IMG/VR virus record: IMGVR_UViG_3300034064_001092
Span: 1-33,110 of that record
From: a virus
Length of the DNA stretch: 33,110 nucleotides
Strand: one strand, 5' to 3'
Shown here: positions 13,213 through 20,421 of the stretch, piece by piece
How the letters are laid out: each line of letters opens with the position of its first letter
Numbering within the stretch: position 1 is the first letter of the stretch
Translations under genes and position numbers: made by a program
The notes under the pieces: generated by a model
What the model was told of the DNA's origin: nothing
The model's input: only the letters and a program-made list of their open reading frames with translations
Database searches by the model: none

Positions 13213-14454
13213 ATGACGCTCCGCATCGCTTGGTCAAGCAATGCCCCTTGGACGGGCTCGGGATATGGCGTGCAGACCGCCGAAATTGTTCCGCGCTTGG
13301 TTGCAGACGGCCACGAAGTCGCGATTCTCGCAAATCACGGGCTTGCGGGTTCAATCATCAATTGGGGCAATCCGCCCGTCCCCGTATTCCCGCAAGGGAT
13401 TGACGCGTATTCAAACGATGTCCACCCCGCGCAGATTGCAAACCACATCGGTGACCAGCAGCATCGCGGGCTGGGGGTCACATTGTTTGATGTCTGGGTT
13501 TTCAAAGCCCCGCAATGGGACGAAGTTCCGTTGCTGTGTTGGACACCGATTGACCACAATCCCGTGACACCGGAAGTGTCTGCATTCTTCAATCGTCCGG
13601 GTCGCAAATGGGCGTTGGCGATGTCGAAGTTTGGCGAACAAGCGTTGCTTGATTCTGGCGTTTCGCGCGAACGCGTATTCTACGCGCCGCATTCATACGA
13701 CCCGAACATCTTCAAGCCAGAAGGCGAAACGATGCGGGAGAAAATGCAGATCCCCGCGGATGCACATGTGACGATGATGAATGCCGCGAACAAGGGAAAC
13801 ACCCCTATTCGGAAGTGCTTCCCGGAGAATCTGGCCGCGTGGTCGGAATTCGCACGGCGACACGACGACGCGTTCCTATACCTTCACACCGAAGCGTCCG
13901 GGATCGCCAATGGCGTGAACATCCATCGGTTGTTGAAAGCGGTGGGAGCGCCAGAAAAGCAAGTCCGCATCGTTCCGCAATTTGAATATCGAATGGGCAT
14001 TTCCGCGCAGACGGTCGCGGCATTGATTCGATCAAGCGATGTGCTGCTGGCCACCGCACGCGGGGAAGGCTTCGGCGTGCCAACGCTTGAAGCCCAAGCC
14101 ACGGGCGTTCCGGTCATCGTCACGAATTGGACGGCATCCCCGGAATTGGTCGGTCACGGGTGGATCGTTGACGGTCAAAAAGAATGGGACGAATTCCAAG
14201 CGTCGTTCTGGAAGTTGCCATCGGTTGACGGCATCATTGACGCGCTTGAACAATCGTATGCATTGAAGGGTGACACGGCACGGCTGGCAGAAGCCCGCGC
14301 CGCATCCATCAAATTCGCGGAACCATACCAGACCGACAATGTGTTTGCGACCCATTGGCGACCAATCTTGGGTTCAATGGAAACCATATTGGCCGAAGGC
14401 ATCAAACCGATCAATCGTGAACAACGGCGTGCCGCCGTAAGGGGGAAGCGATGA
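13213..14454 (+). CDS. Glycosyltransferase, GT4-like (GT-B fold)
   Basis: A 413-aa protein from ATG 13213 with SD GGAGGGTGAGG. The N-terminus MTLRIAWSSNAPWTGSGYGVQTAEIVPRLVADGHEVAIL is the nucleotide-sugar GT-B start, with a glycine-rich GSGYG loop. The C-terminal half has VRIVPQFEYRMGISAQTVAALIRSSDVLLATARGEGFGVPTLEAQATGVPVIVTNWTASPELVG. This carries the GT4 hallmark GEGFG.P.lEAqA.G.PVi. It probably transfers a sugar to a phage component or to modified DNA. It is the first gene of a three-gene sugar cassette under the promoter at 13128-13156, between capsid and connector genes. Confidence 0.85.
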   Translation: MTLRIAWSSNAPWTGSGYGVQTAEIVPRLVADGHEVAILANHGLAGSIINWGNPPVPVFPQGIDAYSNDVHPAQIANHIGDQQHRGLGVTLFDVWVFKAPQWDEVPLLCWTPIDHNPVTPEVSAFFNRPGRKWALAMSKFGEQALLDSGVSRERVFYAPHSYDPNIFKPEGETMREKMQIPADAHVTMMNAANKGNTPIRKCFPENLAAWSEFARRHDDAFLYLHTEASGIANGVNIHRLLKAVGAPEKQVRIVPQFEYRMGISAQTVAALIRSSDVLLATARGEGFGVPTLEAQATGVPVIVTNWTASPELVGHGWIVDGQKEWDEFQASFWKLPSVDGIIDALEQSYALKGDTARLAEARAASIKFAEPYQTDNVFATHWRPILGSMETILAEGIKPINREQRRAAVRGKR

Positions 14455-14993
14455 ACGATGTGACCGTGATCACGGCAAGTCTGCCCGACCGCGGGCGGCT
14501 ACGCGAAGACGCGATTCAATCGGTCGCATCCCAGACGATGCCACCGTCGGATCATTTGATCGGCATTGACTATCAACGAATCGGCGGATGGCGCGTGCGG
14601 AATCTGCTCGTTTCGCAAGTGGAAACCAAATGGGTTCAGATCCTCGACGACGACGATCTATTGCTCCCCAACCATATTTCAACGATGTTGGACTATTCCG
14701 GCGCGGGCGCGGACATCGTGTATTCATACGCCGATGTCGTTGGCGACAAATCGTTTGATCTATACAACCGACCGTTTGATGGCAACCTATTGCGAACATC
14801 ATCCATCGTTTCCCACGCGGCATTCGTGCGAACCGAATTGATTCTTGATCTGGGCGGGTGGGACAACCAGAAGGGATACGATTGGACATTCTGGGTCAAG
14901 GCATTGGACGCGGGGGCGCAATTCGTTTCCGTCCCAGAAAAGACGTGGATCTATCGGTTGACACCCGAATGGAATCACGAATCGCGACCGTGA
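14451..14993 (+). CDS. Glycosyltransferase, GT2-like (GT-A fold)
   Basis: A 180-aa protein; ATG 14451 overlaps the previous stop (ATGA). The N-terminus reads MNDVTVITASLPDRGRLREDAIQSVASQTMPPSDHLIGID, and a DxD motif lies in VQILDDDDLLLPNHISTM (D66-D69). GGWDNQKGYDWTFWVKALDAGAQFVSVPEKTWIYRL corresponds to the acceptor side of GT2 enzymes (the xxDW/ED.dl.lR.l..G segment). It is shorter than usual bacterial GT2 enzymes but has the essential parts. With the GT4-like and nucleotidyltransferase genes it forms a glycosylation cassette. Confidence 0.82.
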   Translation: MNDVTVITASLPDRGRLREDAIQSVASQTMPPSDHLIGIDYQRIGGWRVRNLLVSQVETKWVQILDDDDLLLPNHISTMLDYSGAGADIVYSYADVVGDKSFDLYNRPFDGNLLRTSSIVSHAAFVRTELILDLGGWDNQKGYDWTFWVKALDAGAQFVSVPEKTWIYRLTPEWNHESRP

Positions 14994-15682
14994 AGCCGGT
15001 CGTCATTCTGGCCGCGGGACGCGCGACCCGTCTTGGCGGCGTGAACAAATTGCTCGTCACGGCGGGCGGTCTGCCCGTCCACGAATGGCATCGTCGGGCG
15101 TTCGCCGGATCGGACATCTCGATCGTCGTCCACGACCATTCGATTCGTGCGATCGAAGACGAAATCCCGTGGTCGAATGCGGTCATCGGAACCACCAAAT
15201 TCAACGGTCCGGTTGGGGCGTTGGACGCGTATTTGGCGCAGACCAATCAGCGGGACGGCGTGACCGTCGTGTTCGCGGACACGCTTATTCCGCCACAACC
15301 GTTGTCGGCTGGCGATTGGGTGGGCGTTGCGGCCGCCCCAGCCCGTCGGTGGGATATGCCATCGTCACGCGGCCATTGGGTTCGGGGCGTTCCGAAAATC
15401 CCGGTGTGCGTGGGGATCTATTCGTTCGCCGATATGGACGCGCTCCGGGAAGCGGCATTGGCCGCCCATGCGGACGCTGCGAAAATGGGTGACAAGGAAA
15501 CCCCAATGACAATGCTGTTGAACCGATACGGCGCAGACCTCCCGTGGTTCAAAGTGCGCGGATGGCACGACGCGGGTGATCCCGCCGCCGTCGCTTCCGT
15601 CCCAGATTGGGAATCGGTTGTCGCCGCACGCGATCAGATCGCAAGTGTGGAGGGGACGCTTGATGCGCGTTGGACGCGCTAG
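14990..15682 (+). CDS. Sugar nucleotidyltransferase (NTP-transferase fold)
   Basis: A 230-aa protein. GTG 14990 overlaps the previous stop (GTGA), as in many genes here, and gives MKPVVILAAGRATRLGGVNKLLVTAGGLPV. That is the nucleotide-binding signature LAAG.gtRlg...K.l of sugar-nucleotidyltransferases and MobA-like enzymes. ATG 14969 would add seven residues. Later segments include NGPVGALDAYLA, VVFADTLI (the metal-binding D), VPVCVGIYSF and KVRGWHDAGDPAAVASV (D near the product site). It probably makes the activated sugar for the two upstream glycosyltransferases. Its TAG stop forms the start of a TAGAAT box. Confidence 0.8.
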   Translation: MKPVVILAAGRATRLGGVNKLLVTAGGLPVHEWHRRAFAGSDISIVVHDHSIRAIEDEIPWSNAVIGTTKFNGPVGALDAYLAQTNQRDGVTVVFADTLIPPQPLSAGDWVGVAAAPARRWDMPSSRGHWVRGVPKIPVCVGIYSFADMDALREAALAAHADAAKMGDKETPMTMLLNRYGADLPWFKVRGWHDAGDPAAVASVPDWESVVAARDQIASVEGTLDARWTR

Positions 15683-15685
15683 AAT
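15659..15685 (+). promoter_or_regulatory. Candidate promoter with -10 TAGAAT before the connector genes
   Basis: TAGAAT (15680-15685) begins with the stop codon of the nucleotidyltransferase, in the same gcgcTAGAATc context as at 4120. CTTGAT (15659-15664) with a 15-base spacer is the only -35-like sequence, so recognition may rely on the -10. Confidence 0.4.
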
Positions 15686-15721
15686 CACCGAGCAACCAAT
15701 CCGCCGCATAGGAGAAACCCA

Positions 15722-16327
15722 ATGGCAATTGTGAACGGATATGTCACCCGCGCAGAAGTCCAGAATGCGCTCGGGCTTGGGACGGCAACGATTGTCCCCG
15801 ATTCCGACGAAATCGATCAGGTCGTCACCGCCGTTTCCCGTGCCGTTGACGATTATTGCGGACGGTTTTTCTACTCTGTCGCCGGAACGGTTGTGTTCAC
15901 GGCGAACGACTATATGTTCCTCCCGATTGGGGATTGGGTTTCGGTCACGACCATCAAAACCGATGAGGACAATTCTGGAACGGTTCACAAGACATTGACC
16001 CCGAACATGGACTATCGGTTGCAGCAAAACACGACATTCCCCGGATGGCCGTTCACGGCAATCCAGATCACATCATTCGGTTCCAACACGCTTCCGGTCG
16101 GTGTGACCCAAGGCGTTGAAGTGGTCGGGACACGAGGGTGGTCTGCCGTCCCCGAACCGATCCGTGCCGCTGCATTGATCCAGAGCGTTCGCGTACACGC
16201 GCGCCGTGCTACTCCGTTCGGAGTGGCGGGGTCACCTGAAGGCGGGATTGTGCGGTTGCTTTCTCGATTGGATCCAGATGTCGAATTGATGGTTCGACCG
16301 TATCGTGCGCCGCGGGAGGCGATCTAG
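15722..16327 (+). CDS. Head-tail adaptor (gp6-like connector)
   Basis: A 201-aa protein with SD AGGAG. YVTRAEVQNALGLG ... DSDEIDQVVTAVSRAVDDYCGRFFY is the typical helical start of gp6/HK97-type head-tail connector proteins. A beta-rich middle (DYMFLPIGDWVSVTTIKTDED) and RGWSAVPEPIRAAALIQSVRVHARR follow. In that family the P..v..A.l.la.rl..R..sP.gv motif is diagnostic. It stacks below the portal. Confidence 0.8.
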   Translation: MAIVNGYVTRAEVQNALGLGTATIVPDSDEIDQVVTAVSRAVDDYCGRFFYSVAGTVVFTANDYMFLPIGDWVSVTTIKTDEDNSGTVHKTLTPNMDYRLQQNTTFPGWPFTAIQITSFGSNTLPVGVTQGVEVVGTRGWSAVPEPIRAAALIQSVRVHARRATPFGVAGSPEGGIVRLLSRLDPDVELMVRPYRAPREAI

Positions 16328-16764
16328 TGGATGACGCGACCGTGTTGGCCGCAATCGGAAACCATCTTCGCAATCTGACCCCACCATCGGGGCAGACGCT
16401 AAAAGTGGTTTATGACTACCCGCCGGAATCATTGGGGGCAACGCCCGCGGTCGTGTTGTATCCGGGCAGCGATTCCGTTTCATACGGTGCGGCAAACCGG
16501 ACGACGGCGTTGACGGTTTCCGCGGTGTTGTATTTGCCACAGGTGGAATACGCTCGGAATTTCGCGGGGCTAGCCGTCTGGCGCGCGTGGATGCGCGATT
16601 CGCTTATCACCGCCGTGCTTCTAAACTCCACCGACGGGGTTGCCCAAGCGTCGGTCACATCAACCACGGTTGACGGTGGCACGGAGTATGGCGACATCCC
16701 TTTCATGACCGTCACGGCTACAATGGACATCATCGGGGTCGAGCCGATCTCGGCATCCGCATAG
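16327..16764 (+). CDS. Tail-terminator/head-tail joining-like protein
   Basis: A 145-aa protein; GTG 16327 shares its G with the TAG stop of the adaptor. The sequence MDDATVLAAIGNHLRNLTPPSGQTLKVVYDYPPESLGATPAVVLYPG ... VEYARNFAGLAVWRAWMRDSL ... FMTVTATMDIIGVE has a helix-beta arrangement like tail-completion proteins of siphoviruses. The assignment rests on position, directly before the major tail protein, and on size. Confidence 0.6.
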   Translation: MDDATVLAAIGNHLRNLTPPSGQTLKVVYDYPPESLGATPAVVLYPGSDSVSYGAANRTTALTVSAVLYLPQVEYARNFAGLAVWRAWMRDSLITAVLLNSTDGVAQASVTSTTVDGGTEYGDIPFMTVTATMDIIGVEPISASA

Positions 16765-16779
16765 CGAAGGAGAAACATC

Positions 16780-17805
16780 GTGCCAGCAGCGTCATCAGGA
16801 AACATCCTATTCAGCGCCCTCGTCGGAAAAGCAGAGGGGACGGCTGGGACATCACCTTCGTTCGCGTCCGGCGGCAGAAAATTCCTCGTTGAGCCTACTG
16901 GTCTGATCACGCTTGGTCGATCTTGGGAAATCGGCGAAGAGCGCAGCGTAGCCCTCCGCAATCCAATCATCGCAACCACGGCAACGCTCACGGCCAACGA
17001 ACCAGAATTGTCCGTGTCCGTTCCGGCGGTGTCCATTGATGAAATGTCCGTGTGGCTCGGAATGGCATTTTCGCCAACGATCACGGGAACGGCCGCACCG
17101 TACAACTGGACATTCCAGCCATCAATGGGAACGGCATCCAATTCGCCAACATCCTATTCATTCATTTCAATGGACGCGCAGGGCGGAACCGCTGCGGGCG
17201 GCAATGCCTACTTGCTCAACTATTGCCTCCCGACGGAAATCTCGATCACGGCAGACCGAAGCGGCTTGACCGCATTGAGCGCAACGCTGTTCGCGCAGAA
17301 TGTTGCAGAAACCACCACGAATCCGGCGGCAGCAACCGCCGTTCCAACGAGCAAGTTCCTTTCGGGTCGGCTCTGGAATGTTGCGACCGGAACGGCTCTG
17401 GCCACGGGGACATTCACCGACTTCCAATATGCGCTTGACTTCTCATTGACGATGCAAACGGGCATCGTTCGACAAGCCTACTTGGCCGGAACCACATCGT
17501 TTAGCACGCACGCAGAATCCGCCGCCATCGGTGGGGAATTGTCAATGACGATCCAGAGCAACGCGAACGCATCCGCGAAGTGGTTCCAGAAGTTGGGTCA
17601 GCAGCAATTCGTGAAGTTGGCTTGGACGGATGGAACCTACTCGGCGACGATCAACACATCCATCATCGTCACCGAGGTCGTGCCTATCGCCGGAAGCGAA
17701 GATGGTTTGACTACGATGACCGTGACGGGTCGGTTGGCGTATGATCCGGTCAGCGCATCATCCATCAAAATTGTTGTGGAGAATGCGATCAGCGCGCTCC
17801 CGTAA
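16780..17805 (+). CDS. Major tail protein
   Basis: A 341-aa protein, GTG start with SD AAGGAG. It starts GNILFSALVGKAEGTAGTSPSF and is beta-rich throughout. It has repeated small hydrophobic/Ser/Thr/Ala strands (ATLTANEPELSVSVPAVSIDEMSVWLGMAF; LSMTIQSNANASAKWFQKL) and ends DGLTTMTVTGRLAYDP. This is the composition and location (before tail chaperones and tape measure) expected of a phage tail-tube protein. It forms the stacked hexameric tube. Confidence 0.78.
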   Translation: MPAASSGNILFSALVGKAEGTAGTSPSFASGGRKFLVEPTGLITLGRSWEIGEERSVALRNPIIATTATLTANEPELSVSVPAVSIDEMSVWLGMAFSPTITGTAAPYNWTFQPSMGTASNSPTSYSFISMDAQGGTAAGGNAYLLNYCLPTEISITADRSGLTALSATLFAQNVAETTTNPAAATAVPTSKFLSGRLWNVATGTALATGTFTDFQYALDFSLTMQTGIVRQAYLAGTTSFSTHAESAAIGGELSMTIQSNANASAKWFQKLGQQQFVKLAWTDGTYSATINTSIIVTEVVPIAGSEDGLTTMTVTGRLAYDPVSASSIKIVVENAISALP

Positions 17806-17832
17806 GTTCACGGGGGGCAGAAGGAGGACGGA

Positions 17833-18123
17833 ATGACGGAATTGCGAGCGGATCGGAAAATCCGAATTGAATTGACCGCACCATTTGAAGGGTGGTGGGC
17901 GGATATGCGATTGCATGTCCCGTTCCGTCTGGCCGTTCAATTGGAATCAGACAAGCCAGAAGATCGCGTCAACGCAATTCGGTCGTTGGTCGTCGATCAC
18001 AACTTCCGCGAAGAAGTGGGATTCGATGATGTGTTGGGCGACCCAACCGATGCGCCAGACGATGCCATCGCGCAACTACTTGAAAAGTGGGGAGCAATCA
18101 AAACCGCCGTCCCAAACGCGTAA
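17833..18123 (+). CDS. Tail assembly chaperone, short form (gpG-like)
   Basis: A 96-aa protein with SD GGAGG. RKIRIELTAPFEGWWADMRLHVPFRLAVQLESDKPEDRVNAIRSLVVDHNF, then DDAIAQLLEKWGAIK, resembles the short chaperone of siphoviruses. The zero-frame stop (TAA 18121-18123) comes four bases after a CCCAAAC slippery site. Most ribosomes are expected to stop here, and a minority shift -1 to make the long form at 17833-18329. Confidence 0.78.
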   Translation: MTELRADRKIRIELTAPFEGWWADMRLHVPFRLAVQLESDKPEDRVNAIRSLVVDHNFREEVGFDDVLGDPTDAPDDAIAQLLEKWGAIKTAVPNA

Positions 18124-18329
18124 GGCGGGCGGCTCAAATGATCGCGCTCGGGCGACCGGGCGTGAAGCCTCCCGCCGATGTCGTTGCGGTGATCCTTGCC
18201 GAACGCTGGGGCGTTATGCCATCGGCTATCCTTGACGCGGATTTCGGTGATGTGATTCGTTGGTGGACGATCATGTCGGATCTTGAAACGAAGAAAGGCG
18301 GACATCGTGGCGGCTCAATCACGGGTTGA
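17833..18329 (+). CDS. Tail assembly chaperone, -1 frameshift fusion (gpGT-like)
   Basis: Frameshifting at CCCAAAC (18111-18117) joins residues 1-95 of the short chaperone to a 70-residue extension read from 18117 to TGA 18327-18329. The total is about 165 aa. The extension begins RVRRAAQMIALGRPGVKPPADVVAVILAERWGVMPSAILDADFGDVIRWWTIMSDLETKK, and its helical D......W motif is common in the T domains of these chaperones. The downstream frame has no independent start until ATG 18138, which lacks a good SD. This is the conserved lambda G/GT logic and places the tape measure nearby. Only one intervening gene (18307) separates them. Confidence 0.75.
18111..18117 (+). promoter_or_regulatory. -1 programmed frameshift slippery heptamer CCCAAAC
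   Basis: It reads C CCA AAC in the zero frame, a perfect X-XXY-YYZ site. The P-site CCA re-pairs as CCC and the A-site AAC as AAA. It lies one codon before the stop of the short chaperone, and the shifted frame is open for 70 more codons. Confidence 0.8.
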
Positions 18330-18876
18330 TGTGTCAATTGATCCCCAGACATTGAAAGACATCAATGATCTGGCGTTGGCCGTCGCCGCCGGATTTGACA
18401 ACAAGCAGATTGATCGCGCGTTGAATGCCGCCGCGCTCTACACGGCGAAGCAAATGGTGAACCCCGTGAAGCGCGCCGCGGTCGGATCAAAAGGCGGTGG
18501 ATCGGGTCGGCTACGACGCGCAATCTGGGCGAAGCCCGCGATGCGCGACAAGCCCGGAGCGTATGTCGGCATCCGTGCGGGTGCAAGCCGTGCCGACACC
18601 CGCGGTGCTTACTATCGTTGGATCATCACAAGCGGCGTGCGTGCGGTTCCATATGTCATCAAACCAAAAAACGGTGGCGGGTTGAGGTTCGGCGACAAGG
18701 TTCGATCAAGCGTCACGCGGCGCGTCGCCATTCCGGGAAACCCCTTCGTGTCGCGCACCGTGGAGCAGAACATTGACAATGTGAAAAAGATGTTTGGGGA
18801 TGCGTTGGCGAGTATCATTGAAAAAGGGATTCCGAAGCGTGGCCGCATTCGCGTCACCATCCCAAAGCCGAGGTGA
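18307..18876 (+). CDS. HK97 gp10-like protein (minor tail/connector)
   Basis: A 189-aa basic protein. GTG 18307 follows AAAGGCGG; an in-frame TTG at 18283 is a weaker choice. MAAQSRVDVSIDPQTLKDINDLALAVAAGFDNKQIDRALNAAALYTAKQMVNPVKRAA ... SGRLRRAIW ... GAYYRWIITSG and the C-terminal GNPFVSRTVEQNIDNVKKMF follow the gp10 pattern. That is helical N-terminus, sgrLrksi, H/Y..f.e.Gt, paRPFl.pa...n. Such proteins usually sit among the connectors, but here it lies between the chaperone fusion and the tape measure. Its start overlaps the end of the T frame. Confidence 0.65.
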   Translation: MAAQSRVDVSIDPQTLKDINDLALAVAAGFDNKQIDRALNAAALYTAKQMVNPVKRAAVGSKGGGSGRLRRAIWAKPAMRDKPGAYVGIRAGASRADTRGAYYRWIITSGVRAVPYVIKPKNGGGLRFGDKVRSSVTRRVAIPGNPFVSRTVEQNIDNVKKMFGDALASIIEKGIPKRGRIRVTIPKPR

Positions 18877-18879
18877 TTG

Positions 18880-20418
18880 ATGGCAAGTAGCGCGCAGATT
18901 TCGTTCGCATTCATTGCCAAAGACGCGGCATCGGCGACCATCCGCGGGTTGTCGTCCACGATTTCCGGGCTTGGAACGGTTGCGGGCAAGGTTGGCGGCT
19001 TCTTGAAAGCGGGATTGAAGGTCGGCATCGCCGCCATTGGCGGCGCGATTGCCGGAGCGACCGCCGCGCTCTATAAGTTCACGCAAGCCGCGATCGAAGA
19101 TGAAGCGGCGCAAGCCAAATTGGTGTCAATCCTAAAACAACGCGGGCTTGCCACCAAGGAAAACCTTGCTGCCACCGAAGAAATGATCAAATCTGGTCAA
19201 CGCCTTGCATTCACGGACGATCAGATTCGCGAAAGCCTTGCGACGGCAACCCAGTTCACGCGTAATTTTGCCAAAGCGCAGCAGATCGCAACGGTCGCGC
19301 AAGATGTCGCGCGCGCAAAAAACATTTCGTTGGAAGCCGCAACCAAGTTGGTGGGGAAAGCGTTTTCCGGTAATGGTCGCGCGTTGAAAGCATACGGCAT
19401 CGAATTGTCCAAAACCGTGACGATTTCCAAGGATGTTGAAAAGTTCGCCAAAGACGGAACGCCCATCATTGAAAAGCAGATCTCGCAGCAAAAGCAATTG
19501 ATCAAGGGAACGGCCGCGCTCAACGCCATCACCAAGCAATTCGGCGGATCTGCCAAAACATATGCAACCACCACCGCGGGTGCAATTGACGCGGTGAAGA
19601 TCGCCGTCGGTGAAGCGGGCGAAACGGTTGGTGCGGCGTTCTTGCCAATCATCAATCAACTCATCGGGGTGTTTTATGAGCGCGGGCTTCCGGTGCTTGA
19701 AGCGATGGCGAACGGGATTGCCAAATTCGTTGAAGAAAACAAGCAATTGATTTCAACGGTGATCACGACGGTTGTTGAAATCGCTGGAAACCTTCTGCCC
19801 GTATTCGTCAAAATCGGCGAATTTATTTTTGGTCAAGTCATCCCCGCAATCGTTGGGCTTGTCCAGACGCTAACGGCTCCGGGCGGTGTCACGGATTCGA
19901 TCGGCAAGGTTATCGGGGGCATTATGGAAAACCTTGTCCCCGCGTTCCAGACATTCATGACGGGCGTTGGGCAACTTATTGGCAAAGTATTTGAATTGAT
20001 CGGCGTGCTATGGGGCGACGGAACCGGACCTCTGGCCATTGCGGTCGGGGCAATCGGCAACGCATTTTCAATCGTGCTGTCAATCATCGGCAACATCGGC
20101 GGGGCAATTGCAACGGCGATTGATTTCATTATGGATCTTGGCAAAGCGATCATGGATTCACCGATTGGGTTCTTGATCAAAGCCATTGCCGGAATCGTCG
20201 GCGGTGTTGGCGGTGCGGCGTTGGATGCGTTCGGGATCGGCGGTGGCGTGACCCCCGCAGCGGTCACATCTGGCAATGGTCGGGATGCCGTTGGCGGGCA
20301 ATACGCCGTGACCAACAACATCACATTCGGGAGCGATGCATATTCATCAATCAACACGAGCATCGGGCAGACCACCCGAACATCGAATGGATCGCGAACG
20401 ACCGGACGGAACACCTAG
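18880..20418 (+). CDS. Tape measure protein
   Basis: A 512-aa protein from ATG 18880. It begins ASSAQISFAFIAKDAASATIRGLSSTISGLG, then glycine/alanine-rich helices (LKVGIAAIGGAIAGATAALYKFTQAAIEDE). Long helical and hydrophobic repeats follow (LLPVFVKIGEFIFGQVIPAIVGLVQTL; GGAIATAIDFIMDLGKAI). It is short for a tape measure. At about 0.15 nm per residue it predicts a tail near 75-80 nm. It follows the chaperones with one gp10-like gene between. Confidence 0.85.
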   Translation: MASSAQISFAFIAKDAASATIRGLSSTISGLGTVAGKVGGFLKAGLKVGIAAIGGAIAGATAALYKFTQAAIEDEAAQAKLVSILKQRGLATKENLAATEEMIKSGQRLAFTDDQIRESLATATQFTRNFAKAQQIATVAQDVARAKNISLEAATKLVGKAFSGNGRALKAYGIELSKTVTISKDVEKFAKDGTPIIEKQISQQKQLIKGTAALNAITKQFGGSAKTYATTTAGAIDAVKIAVGEAGETVGAAFLPIINQLIGVFYERGLPVLEAMANGIAKFVEENKQLISTVITTVVEIAGNLLPVFVKIGEFIFGQVIPAIVGLVQTLTAPGGVTDSIGKVIGGIMENLVPAFQTFMTGVGQLIGKVFELIGVLWGDGTGPLAIAVGAIGNAFSIVLSIIGNIGGAIATAIDFIMDLGKAIMDSPIGFLIKAIAGIVGGVGGAALDAFGIGGGVTPAAVTSGNGRDAVGGQYAVTNNITFGSDAYSSINTSIGQTTRTSNGSRTTGRNT

Positions 20419-20421
20419 CCG

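Noticed and set aside
18087-18329. Second tail chaperone as an independently started gene
   Set aside because: The start at 18087 has no SD and lies inside the short chaperone; the in-register CCCAAAC site explains expression better.
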